Of a stretch of 64,000 bases of DNA, positions 47,409-59,242 are shown one piece after another. Both the position numbers and the translations under genes were made by a program. The number at the start of each line of letters is the position of its first letter. Position 1 is the first letter of the stretch. This stretch comes from CAWEYO01 sp963813315 (GTDB lineage: Bacteria; Pseudomonadota; Alphaproteobacteria; Rhizobiales; Rhizobiaceae), in contig CAWEYO010000018.1 in the NCBI GenBank assembly GCA_963813315.1, positions 248,001 through 312,000 of the forward strand. Reading direction: 5' to 3'. The notes below the pieces were generated by a model. The model did not search any database and was not told the origin of the DNA. It worked only from the letters and a program-made list of their open reading frames with translations.

Positions 47409-50400
47409 CCCGCGAAACGCAGTCGACGATCAAGCAAGCTCTGGTGGAACTGCGGGCACTTCGCAGCCGTGCCGAGGCGGCCGAGGGTGCGTTGCGCGCG
47501 CCGATCGCCGTGATAGGCATGGCTTTGCGTCTGCCGGGCGGCGTCTCCGATGCGGCAAGCTTCGCCGATATCCTCTGGCGGGGGGTCGATACCGATCAGC
47601 GAGATCCCCGCCTCGCGATGGGCGCTTGACGAGTATTATGCCGATGATGCCGACGCGCCCGGCAAGATGACGACGCGCTTCGGCGCCTTCCTCGAGCGAC
47701 GTGGATCAGTTCGATGCGGCGTTCTTCGGCATTTCGCCACGCGAAGCCGCCAGCATGGATCCGCAGCAGCGGCTGCTGCTCGAACTGGCATGGGAAGCGC
47801 TCGAGGATGCCGGGGTCGCGCCGGACACCCTCGAAGGGCAGCCGCGAGCGGTGTGTATGTCGGCTTCGGCAATTGTGACTATGGCCGCGCCATCTTTCCC
47901 AACCGCGATCTCATCGATCCATATTTCGCGACCGGAACGTCCTACAGCGTAGCGGCGGGACGGATAGCCTACACGCTTGGCCTCACTGGGCCCGGCCGTG
48001 ACGGTGGATACTGCCTGCTCGTCGTCGCTGGTGGCATTGCACCTTGCCGTCCAAGCGCTGCGGCTCGGCGAGTGCGACGCCGCGCTGGCCGGCGGGGTGA
48101 ACCTCATTCTTTCGCCCGAACTGAACGTCAGCTTCACCAAGGGCCGGATGATGTCGCCCGATGGCCGCTGCAAGACATTCGATGCCGCGGCCGATGGTTA
48201 TGTGCGCGGCGAGGGCGGTGTCGTGCTCGTGCTCAAGCGGCTCGATGACGCCCAGGCGGACGGCGATCGCATGCTGGCCATCATCCGCGGCACGGCGCTC
48301 AATCAGGACGGGCGCAGCAGCGGGATCACCGCGCCCAACGGGCCCGCACAGGAGGCCGTGATCCGCGCCGCAATCGAAAATGCCGGCGTGGCGCCCAACG
48401 AGGTGGGCTATGTCGAGGCGCACGGCACCGGCACGCCGCTTGGCGATCCGATCGAGATCGGCGCGCTTCGGGCGGTGATCGCGTCGAAACGGCCGAGCAG
48501 ATCGGCCGCTGCTCGTCGGTTCGGTAAAGACCAACATCGGACATACCGAGGCTGCCGCCGGCCTGGCTGGTGTCGCCAAGGTCATCCTCGCCCTGCAAAA
48601 GGGTTCGATCCCGCCGAACCTGCACTTTCAAACGGGCAAATCCGCACATCGAGTGGGAAGACGGGCGAATTGAGGTGCCTACCGCGTCCTGCGCCTTTCC
48701 GGCGAATGCGGACGGACGGCGGATCGCCGGCGTCAGCGCCTTCGGCTTTTCGGGTACCAATGCACATGTCGTGTTCGAAGGGGTGGATCCCGCGCCGGTA
48801 GTCGCGACGGCAATCGAGCGGCCCGCGCATGTGCTGACGCTCTCGGCGCGCTTGCCCGCGGCGTTGTCGGCGCTTGCGGAGCGCTGGCGCGCTCGCTTCG
48901 AGGCCGGCGACGATCCCGGCGATTTGTGCCACACCGCCAATGTCGGACGCGCAGCGCTGGAGCATCGCACCGCGATCTTGGGGCGCACGACCGCCGACTT
49001 TACCAACGCGCTTGTCGCGCGTCCGCAATGGAACGGCCTGGACCGGAAGCCGTGTCCGGCACGCCGGCTGCCGAAGGCGCCCCACGCATTGCCTTCATGT
49101 TCACGGGCCAGGGCGCGCATTTCGCCGGCATGGGCCGCGCGCTCTATGACACTGCTCCGATGTTCCGCGCGACGCTCGACCGCTGTGCCGCTGCCGCCGT
49201 GCCGCACGTGTCGACGCGACCTGCGGGAGGCATTGTTCGACCCGGATCCGCGAGCGCTCGAGGATCCGCTCGTCATCCAGCCCGCGAACTTCGCGCTTCA
49301 GGTGGCGCTCGCCGAGCTCTGGCGCGCGTGGGGCATCGAGCCGATCGCGGCGATTGGGCATTCGCTCGGCGAATATGCGGCAGCACACATGGCTGGCGTG
49401 TTCACCCTAGAGGATGCGATGACCGTGGTCGCAGCACGCGGACGCGGCGCGGGGCGCTGCTTCGGGCGAGGGGCCATGGTCGCCGTCTCTGCCCCTGACG
49501 AGCGCGTGGCGCGGGCGCTCGGTGAGATCGGCGAACTGGAACTGGCTGTACATAACGGCCCGGAAGACTTTGTCGTGAGTGGCACACCACAAGCGGTCGA
49601 GGCCTTGGCCGAAGCCGTGCGGACATTGGGTGGCAGGGCGAAGGATCCTTGCCGTGCCTTTCGGCTCACATTCGCGTTGGGTCGAGCCGGCGTTGCCCGA
49701 ACTCGATGCCGCGCTCGCCAGCGTCTCTTTCTCGCCCAGCCGCGTCGCTCTGGCTGCCGAATACCACCGGCGCGCTGACAGCGCCCGACGAAATGTCGAA
49801 CGCCGCATACTGGCGCGCGCAGATGCGCCAGCCGGTGCGTTTCGCTGACGGTATCGAGGCGCTGGCTGGGATCGGCGTGACACATTTCATCGAGATCGGT
49901 CCGCATCCGGTTCTTTGCGCCGCAGGCGCTGAATGCCTGGGTGAGCGCGCGCAATGGCTGGCTTCGATGCGCCGCGACGGCGACCAGCTGGGACGAACTG
50001 CTCGCCAGCGTGCAGCGCCTGTATCGTCGATGGCGCAAGCGTCGATTGGAAGGCTTTCGACGCCGGTTATGCGCGCCGCCGCGTTGCCGCGCCGACTTAC
50101 CCGTTCCAGCGCACGCGGCATTGGATCGATGCGGCGCCAGCATCCGGCGGGCGCTTCGGCGGCGGAAGCCTGGACGCGTGCGAACGCGGCGGCGGAGCGT
50201 CAAAGCGCACAAGGTCCGCTGGGCCTCGACGTCGCCTCCTATCCCGGGAAATGGGACGTGCTCGAACGCATTACGCGCGCGCTGATCGTCAACGCGCTAC
50301 GCGGGGCCGGTTTATTCAAACCATGCGGATCGAGTGCGACGCCTTTGGCGCGCCTCGGCGTCGCGCGCGACTTTCAGCCGCTGGTGCAGCGCTGGCTGCA

Positions 50401-51783
50401 GCGTCTCGTAGCGTCGGGGGATCTCGGTCGTGACGGCGAGACATGTTCAGCACGGCCGCGCTGACGCCTGCCGGACCTCGACGCATTGTGGGCGGAGGCA
50501 GAGTCGCGCTTCGCCGACAACAAGGAACTGCTCGCCTATGTTCGTCACAGCGCAAGCCTTGCGCTGGACGTCGTCACGGGCCGCGAGAGTTCGTTGGAGA
50601 CGCTGTTCCCCGGCGGTTCCTTCGCGCTCGGCGGAGGATCTTTACGAACGGTCGCAGACGATGCGCTACATCAACGCGATAGCCGCGGCCGCCGCCGGCG
50701 GCATTCGCCGCGGCCGCACCGCACGATCGCGTATTTCGCGTGCTGGAGATCGGCGCCGGCACGGGCGCGACGACGGCGGCCGTCGTGCCCTCGCTTCCAC
50801 CGCGCTGCGTCTACCATTTCTCCGATGTATCGGACTTGTTCCTCGATGCCGCGCGCGAGAAAATTCGCCGGCCATCCCGCAATGCGCTTCGTTCGGTTCG
50901 ACCTCGATGTGCCGCTCGAAGAGCAGGGATACGGGGACGGACAGTTCGACCTCATCCTGGCGGCCAATGCCGTGCATGCCAGCGCCGATCTCGCCGCTGC
51001 TCTTGGCCGACTGCAGAAGGCTGCTCGCGCCCGGCGGCATCGCTTGCATTCGTGGAATCGACCGAGAGCTTCGCCTGGTTCGACGTGACGACCGGGCCTG
51101 ATCGAAGGTTGGCGCCAGCATATGGACGAGTTGCGCGTCGACGGTCCGCTGCTGCCGGCGGAGCGGTGGGTGCATGCGCTTGACGCGCGCGGGCTTTGCA
51201 AATGTGGCCTATTGGCCGGCAGCCGGAACGCCCGCCGAAACGATGGGCCAGCATCTCGTGCTGGCGCGGGCGCCGGGCGAGTTTTCGTCTCCCGCGGCGG
51301 CCGTGACGGAAGCTCCCAGGATATGGCTGGCCCCGCCAATGCGGTTCGGGATCAGTGTTGAGTCGATCGTACGAGGTCATCCGTGCGGCGCCCGCCGCCG
51401 AGCAGCTGGACATGATGGCCGACTTCGTGCGCGCGCAAGTGATGGCCGTGCTCAGGCTGCGGAGATGCGATGAGCCCGATCGGCACGCACCGCCTGACCG
51501 ACCTCGGGCCTGGATTCGCTCGATGGCCGTCCAATTGCGCAATCGGCTCACCCGCGGCCTGTCGCTCGCCAAGCCGCTGCCGGCGACCGTGATGTTCGAT
51601 TATCCGACGATCGAGAAGCTCGCCGGCGAAGCTCCTGTCGATGCTGGTCGATCTTGCCGAACGCGAGGCTCAGGGCCGGCCCCGTACCGAGCGAACCGCG
51701 CCGTTGCGATCTCCGCCGCGGCGGTGGCGCGGATGAGCGAAGCCGAAATCGAGACAATGCTTGCCGTGCGAGGCCGCCGATGA
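47405..51783 (+). CDS. Type I PKS module 3: KS-AT-MT-ACP (many frameshifts)
   Basis: About 1450 aa when repaired; at least a dozen indels. N-terminal coil IKQALVELRALRSRAEAAEG, KS (47495-48780; VDTACSSSLVALHLA, EAHGTGTPLGDP, NIGHTEAAAGLAG), AT (49085-49960; FMFTGQGAHFAGMG, GHSLGE, FGSHS at the selectivity motif), methyltransferase (about 50230-51080; LEIGAGTGATTAAVVPSLP SAM site at 50740, FDLILAANAVHASADLAA), ACP (51400-51640; LGLDSLMAVQL after removing one G). No KR is visible, so the unit should stay an alpha-methyl beta-ketone. Motifs between indels are intact and no missense damage is seen in catalytic sites. ATGA overlap with both neighbours. Confidence 0.82.
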
Positions 51784-54700
51784 ACGCCGCGCTCACTCCG
51801 CTTCAGCGGGCTTTCCTGGCGCTGCAGGAGGAGAGGCGCGCGCCGACGCGCTCGAAGCGGAGATCACCGCGCCCATCGCGATCATCAGGTCTTGGGTGCC
51901 GGGCGCCGGGCGGCGTGCACGATGCCGTGACGTTTCTGGCGCCTTGCTCGTCGAAGGGCGCGATGCGATCGGCCTCGTGCCGAAGGAGCCGCTGGGATCA
52001 TGAGGCGCTCTTACGATCCCGATCCCGAGGCTCCGGGCAAGATCGCCGCGCGGTCCGGCGGATTCTGCGACGCATGTCGATCGAGTTCGAAGCCGACTTC
52101 TTCGGCCTCTCCCCGCGCGAGGCCGACGGCATGGATCCCCAGCAGCGCATGCTGCTCGAGGTTTGCTGGGAGACGCTCGGAAAATGCAGGGCAGGCGCCG
52201 GATCGCCTGCAGTCTTCGCCCACCGGCGTGTATGTCGGCGCCGCCGGCTCCGACTACGCCTACATGCAAATGAAGAGCGGCGGCGAGCAGCGCTCGATGC
52301 GCATTTCGCGTCCGGCATTGCGCACAGCGTGCTCTCCGGCCGCATCTCGTATCTGCTCGGGCTGCAAGGTCCGAGCCTCACGATCGATACGGCGTGCTCT
52401 TCCTCGCTCGTCGCCATTCATCTGGCCTGCCAGGCATTGCGTGCCCGCGAATGTCGCCTCGCGCTGGCGGGTGGCGTCAACCTCATCCTGTCGCCGGAAA
52501 TCTTCATTGCATTGTCGCACGCACGCATGCTGGCGCCGGATGGCCGTTGCAAGGCATTCGACGCTGCCGCCGACGGTTTCGGTCGAGGCGAGGGCTGCGC
52601 GATGCTGGCGCTCAAGCGCCTCGCCGACGCCGAGGCCGACGGCGATCGCGTGCTCGCCGTCATACGAGGCAGCGCGGTCAATCAGGACGGACCGTCAAGC
52701 AGCCTGACGGCGCCGAACGGGCCAGCGCAGGAGGCCGTCATCCGCGCCGCGCTTGCCAAGGCGGGCATCGCGCCGCATCTCGTCGGCTACGTCGAGGCAC
52801 ACGGCACCGGCACGCAACTCGGCGATCCGCTGGAGGCGCAGGCGCTGGGCGCCGTCTTCTCCGAGGGACGTCCTGCTGACCGTCCGCTTCTCGTAGGCTC
52901 GGTCAAGAGCAATATCGGCCATCTTGAGGCCGCCGCCGGCGCCATTGGCCTGGTCAAGACTGTGCTGGCGCTTCAGCACGCGCAGGTTCCCGCGAGCCTG
53001 CATGTCAAGATCGCCAGCCCGCATGTCCCGTGGCGCGATCTCGGGCTGTGCGTCGCCGCGCGCGCCGAGCCGTGGCCCGAGATCGAAGGGCGGCGCATCG
53101 GCGCGGTCAGTTCGTTCGGGTTCAGCGGCACTAATGTGCATATCGTGGTCGAGGCCGCCCCGCTCGCTCGCCACTCGTCGCAACGACGGCCGCGCTCTCC
53201 TTGCGCCGCTGTCGGCGCACCGGCCCGAGAGCTTGTGCGAACTGGCTGCAGCGCACCGTGACGCGCTCATGGACGGCATGCCGGTGAGCGATGTCGCCCG
53301 CACTCTGGCGGTAGGCCGCGCGCACCGCGCACACCGCGCCGTCGTCCGGGCCCAGTCGATCGCGGATTTGCGGTCTGGATTTGATGCACTTGCGCGGGGC
53401 GAGCGGGACGCCCGGCCTCTCGACGGCCACGCTCACGCGTCGCGATCCGCCCCGCGTCGCGTTCCTGTTCACCGGCCAGGGCGCGCAGTATGCCGGTATG
53501 GCCGCCGGCCTCTACGCTGCCGCGCCAGCGTTCCGCGAAGCCTTCGATACCTGCGATGAGATCCTGGGGTCGCTGCTCGGCGGCTCGCTGCGCGAACTGG
53601 TCATCGAATCCAAGGACGCAAAGGCGCTCGAGCAGACGGCGCTCGCGCAGCCGGCGCTGTTCGCAGTGGAATATTCGCTTGGCGATCGTTCCTGCGCACG
53701 CTCGGCGTTACGCCTGTGGCCGTGCTCGGGCATTCGGTCGGCGAATATGTCGCTGCCTGTGTCGCGGGCGCGCTCGATCTGGCGGATGCGCTGCGCCTCA
53801 TCGCGGCGCGCGGCGCACTGATGCAGTCGCTTCCCGCCGGCGGGGCCATGGCCGCAGTCTTCGCGCCGGAACCGGTTGTGGCCGAGGCAATCGAGCCATT
53901 CTCGCAAGAAGCGTCGATCGCGGCCATCAACGGGCCAGCCCAGACCGTCATCTCCGGCAGCTCAGCGGCGGTCGCGTCGATCTGTGATGCGCTCGCGGCG
54001 AAAGGCGTGAAGAGCCATCCGCTTGCGGTATCGCATGCTTTCCACTCGCCCCTGATCGAGCCCATGCTCGATAGGCTGGAAGCAGAGGCCGCCAAGGCGA
54101 CATTCAAGACGCCGCGCGCGCACATCATTTCGAATGTCACAGGTCGTCGTATCGAACCCGAGGTTCTTGCATCGCCGCGGTACTGGCGCCGGCACGCGCG
54201 CGACGCGGTGCGCTTCGCAGATGGACTTGGCGAACTGGCGCAGATGAAGGTCGATATCTGCCTCGAACTTGGTCCGCATCCCGCTCTGGGTGCCTTTGCG
54301 GCGACGGTGTTCGAGGATGGCGGGCCACGCGTTCTGCCGACCCTGCGGCGCGGCGTCGATGATTGGGTTGCGATGCTCGACATGGTCGCGGCGCTTTTCC
54401 TGGAAGGCGTGGAGATCGATTGGCGAGCGCTCGATCCAGAAAATGTCGGCCGCCCGGTGGGCCTGCCGGGACCTGCCTTCCAGCGCCAGCGCCATTGGTT
54501 CCACACTCGGAGCACCGCCCGTGGCGCCGGGTCCGATGTCGGTCATCCTCTGCTTGGCATCAGGCTTTGGTCGCCGCTACGCGAGGTCGTACAGTTCGAG
54601 GCACTCATCGAGCCGCGGACCGCGACTTTCATCGCCGATCACGTGGTTCGGGACCGCATCATCATGCCTGCGGCCGGCATGATCGAGATGGGCCTCTGCG

Positions 54701-57700
54701 CCGGCCGCCTTGCCAACGGCGTGTCCGTTGAAATCGAGAATTTCGTCATCGGCGAGTCGATGGTTTTCACCGACGGCGCTGCGCGTGTGGTCCAGACAGT
54801 TGTGCGAATGGCGGGCGGCCGTGCCCAGGCGTTCGAGCTGTTGTCCCGTCCTGCCGGCGAAGGCGATCCGGAATGGACACTCCACGCACAGGGGGATTTT
54901 GCGCCGATTTCCGCGCCGCATATTGCTGCGCCAGCGCTCGATGGAGCGCGCGTAGCCGCGGTGTCAGCCCACTACGACGATCTGGCGCGCCGTGGACTCT
55001 CGTTAGGCCCAAGCCTGCGTGTCCTCCAGAGCATCCAAGCCGCGGAGGGGACTGCGGCCGGGATTATCGCCGGGCCGGTGGGCGGGGAATATGACGTGCA
55101 TCCGGCACTACTCGACGGGTGCTTGCAGGTAATCGCCGCGGCGTTACCGCAGAACGAAAACACCACTTACCTCCCGCTCGCTATCGACCGCATCCGATTT
55201 GCGCGTGCGCCGAGCGGTAGCGCGACGGCATATGCGACTATTCGCGACCGCCGACCGGAAGTCATCAAGGCGGATGCAATCATCCATGACGAGAACGGCG
55301 AAGTCGGCGTGATGGAAGGGGTAACGCTGCGCGAACTGCGCGTGCCGGCTGCCGCGGACTTCTACGAGGTCGCGTGGCGCGAAACAGAAGCAGCGTCCAT
55401 TGCGGATTGGGGGCTCTCGCCGGCAGAGCTTGATCGTGCGCTTGGCGCACGCCTGCCGGTCATCGCGCAGATGCACGGCCTCGACAGCTACCACCGATCC
55501 TTCCTCGCGCTCGAAAGCATGAGCGTTCAGTGGATCGGGCGGATGTTCGCCAACCTTGGCTGGCGTCCGAGTGCAGGCGAGCGCACGACGGCCGCCGCGC
55601 TCACCCGGCGGCTGTCGATCGAGCCGCGTTATCGAGGCGTGTTTGCGCGGTATCTCGACATTCTGGTGGAAGAGGGCCTGCTGCGTTCCGACGGAGAAGA
55701 CTTCATTGTCGTTTCGGAACTGCCGGCGACCTCGCCGCCCCTCGACGCGTTGGCCGAGGAGCCGCGGGCGAAGCTTGCTGCTGCGTGCGGCGACGACCTT
55801 GCCGGGATTCTCACGGGCCGGATCGACCCCCTGCATCGCCTGTTTCCGGACGGTTCTTCGCCGCTCGTCGAGACGCTCTACCGCAACTCCCCGGAGGCAA
55901 AAGCGTACAATCAGCTGCTGGCGGAGACTGTCGCGGCAATTGTGGCGCGTGCGCCCGAAGGGCGAAAGGTTCGCATTCTGGAGGTCGGGGGCGGCACCGG
56001 CGGGAGCACCTGCCACATCGCGCCCGTGCTTCAGGACGCTTCGGTGACGTATTGCTTCACCGACATCGGGCTGAGCATGGTCGAGCGCGCGCGCCAGTCC
56101 TTCGCTCATCACGGCTTCATGTCGTTCCGACGCTTCGACATCGAGGGCGATGCTGCCGCCCAAGGGTTCGAGCCCGAAAGCTTCGACATCGTCATCGCAG
56201 CCAACGTCGTCCATGCCACGGCGGACCTGCGACGCACGCTTGCCCAACTTAACGGTCTGCTCGTTCCAGGCGGCGCGCTCTTCCTGCTCGAGGTCACAGG
56301 CTTCGAGCGCTGGATCGATCTTACATTCGGCCTGACGGAAGGATGGTGGCGGTTCACAGACTTTGACCTGCGCCAGCGCTACCCGCTGCTCGACCGGGAA
56401 CTCTGGGGCACGTTGCTCGAGTCCTGTGGTTTCACGGCGGGCGAGATCGGATTGCCGCTGGCGACGTCGCGCGAAGCGCTCATCGTCGGCCGCAAGCCGC
56501 TAGCCCGCGCGTCGCGGCGCTGGGCTTTGCTGGGCGAGGGGACAGGCCTCGCCAAGCAGGTCGGCGCGCAATTGATGGCGTTGGGACACGATGTTCAGTC
56601 AATGCCGCTTTCTGGATCCGACACTTCATTCGATGATGTCGTTTGCTTCAGCTTTCTCGATATTGCGGGGCCGTCGGAAGTATCGCTGGTCGACCAGCGC
56701 TCGGCAATCGAACCAATACTCGCCGCGATCCGTCGCATGGGCGCGGCGAAGCGTCAGCAGCGCCTCTGGATCGTGACGCGCGGAGCAATCGCCGCCGTTG
56801 CAACGGATATGGTCGATCCGTCGCAAGCTACCGCGCTCGGAATTCGGCGCGCCGCTGCGCTCGAACATCCCGATTGGCACCCGACACTTATCGACCTCGA
56901 TACGAACGCCGCCACTGAAACACAGGTGGACGCGTTTGTCGCAGAATTGGTCTCGCTTGCCGGCGAAGCAGAACGCGCCCTGCGCGCAGGCAGCGTGTTC
57001 ACCAGCCGGCTTTCGCGACTGCCTCAGCTGCCGCCTAGTCCCTTACGCCTCGAAGCGAGTGGGACCGGCGTGCTTGATGGTCTTCGGCTTAAGCCCACTT
57101 CGCGTCGTGCGCCGAAATCGGGCGAGATCGAAATCCAGGTCTCAGCGAGCGGGCTCAATTTCCGGGACGTGATGAACGCCCTGGCGATGCGCGCTGACGG
57201 CGAGCCGCTTGGCGGGGAGTGCGCGGGTGTCGTCTCTGCCGTAGGCGCCGGCGTCAAGGAATTTGCGATCGGCGATGCGGTGACGGCGGTCGGTGCCGGC
57301 GCTTTCGCCAGCTATGTGATCGTCGATGCGCGCGCCGCTGCGCTGCGTCCCCGCGGCTTCAGCGATGCACAGGCGGCCGCGCTGCCGCTTGCGGCAATGA
57401 CGGCGCGCCACGCGATCACCGAACTTGCAAAGCTGCGCCCGGATCAAAGCATACTCATCCATGCCGGCGCAGGTGGCTTGGGCATGGCGGCCATCGCCAT
57501 AGCGAAACGCCTCGGCGCGAAGATTTTCGCGACCGCCGGAAGCGAGGCCAAACGTAGTTTGCTGCGCGATCTCGGCGTCGAAGAGGTGTTCTCTTCCCGC
57601 ACCCTCGCGTTCGAGACCGAAATCATGCGGATCACGGAAGGACGCGGCGTCGATGTCGTCCTGAATTCGCTGGCGGGCGATTTCATCGGTGCGAGCGTCC

Positions 57701-59241
57701 GCACCCTCGGTCCGGAAGGTGTATTCCTTGAAGTCGGCAAGCAGGAAATCTGGACGCAGGAGCAGTTCCGTGCCGTGCGCCCTGCCGCGTGCTATCATCC
57801 GATCGATCTTGCGCGTACACGGCTTGACGATCCGGCACGCTGGGGCACGCTCTTCCAGAGCGTGATCGCGGATGCGGCCAGCGGCGCTATCGATCCTCCA
57901 TCCGTGCGCGTCTTCCCGCTTGCGCAAGCGGCGGAAGCTTTCGCTTTCATGGCTTCGAGCCGTCACGTCGGAAAGATAGTACTGGAGCATCCAAGCGTTG
58001 TCGGTCCCGGCTTTGGCGATCTCGATCTGGAAGGTTTCTATCTTATTACGGGTGCCTTTGCCGGACTGGGACTTGCCACGGCGCAGCGGCTGGTGGATCG
58101 CGGCGCCCGGCATCTGGCACTCCTCGGCCGAAGCCCACCCGACGCCGCGGCAGCCGCCCGCATAGCGGACTGGCGCGCCGCCGGCTTAGAGGTGCTGACG
58201 TTCCAGCATGATGTCGCCGATCGCACCGCAATGATGGAAGCGTTCGCCCGGATCGACGCGACGGGACGGGCGCTGCGAGGCGTGGTGCATTCGGCCGGAA
58301 CATTAGCCGATGGCGCGCTGTTGCAGCAGGGCTGGCCGCAGTTCGAAGTCCCGTTGCGTGCCAAGGTGGCCGGTGCCTGGACCCTGCATGAACTGACACG
58401 CGAGCGCCGGCTCGATTTCTTCGTGCTTTTTTCGTCGATCGCCGGAACTTTTGGCTCTGCGGGCCAGGCCAATCATGCCGCAGCCAACGCCTTCATGGAT
58501 GCGCTGGCCGAGCGCCGCCGCTCACAAGGTCTGCCGGCGCTAAGCATCGCCTGGGGTGCCTGGAGCGAGATTGGCGCTGCCGCGACCCGTGGCGCGGATG
58601 AGAAGGCGGCTTCGCGAGGCGTACATGCCATTTCACCCGCGAAAGGACTTGACGCGCTCGAAACGCTTGCTGCCGGCGCGCCGGCGCGCGTGGTGGCGAG
58701 CCCGATGGATTGGCGCAAGTACCTCGCCCAATGGGACGGCGCTGCGCCGAAATTTTTTGACGAGCTCGTAGCTGAAAGCGTGCCCGGTCCGGCTCGCGCG
58801 ACCCGCTTCGTGCACGAAGGGCGGGAAAAGGCAGACGACGTCTTCGTTGGCCGCCTGCAAGCTGCACCACGCGGAGCGCGTCGCGACATGCTGTCGGACT
58901 TCGTCGCACTTACCGTAGCACGCGTGCTTGGTCGGCAGGGCGAAGCGATCGATCCGCACCAGCCGCTGAATGAAATGGGGCTCGACTCGCTGCTTGCGGT
59001 CGAGTTGCGTAATCGCCTCGGCACGGCTTTGGGGATCGGGCGGGGCCTGCCCGCGACGCTGGTCTTCGATTGTCCCACCGTGGAAGCACTCGCCGAACAC
59101 CTCGACGAGCGGCTGCGTCCGGCGTCTGAAGAAATGGCGGAGCCGGACGCTGCCGGCACGTCACACGATGCGATCGCCGACATCGATGAGATGTCCGACG
59201 AAGAGGTCGAGACCATGTTCGACCGGATGGCGGGGGCCTGA
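51780..59241 (+). CDS. Type I PKS module 4: KS-AT-DH-MT-ER-KR-ACP (frameshifts in KS-AT)
   Basis: About 2485 aa when repaired; the part from 53716 on is one clean frame of 1841 codons, while KS and early AT hold about nine indels. KS (51880-53150; IDTACSSSLVAIHLA, EAHGTGTQLGDP, NIGHLEAAAG), AT (53455-54420; FTGQGAQYAGMA, GHSVGE, HAFH: malonyl type), DH (54540-55340; ADHVVRDRIIMPAAG, HPALLDGCLQ), MT (55480-56480; VRILEVGGGTGGSTCHIAP, IVIAANVVHATADL), ER (57040-57990; LNFRDVMNALA, HAGAGGLGMAAIAIA), KR (58030-58560; TGAFAGLGLATAQRL; ANHAAANAF with His at 58474 where Tyr is catalytic), ACP (58880-59110; MGLDSLLAVEL). Full set for an alpha-methylated saturated unit, if the KR works. Confidence 0.9.
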
Positions 59242-59242
59242 G

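Noticed and set aside
47405..53720. PKS3 and the start of PKS4 as true pseudogenes
   Set aside because: Motifs are preserved without missense damage between indels and start/stop overlaps (ATGA) are intact; sequence error explains it better.
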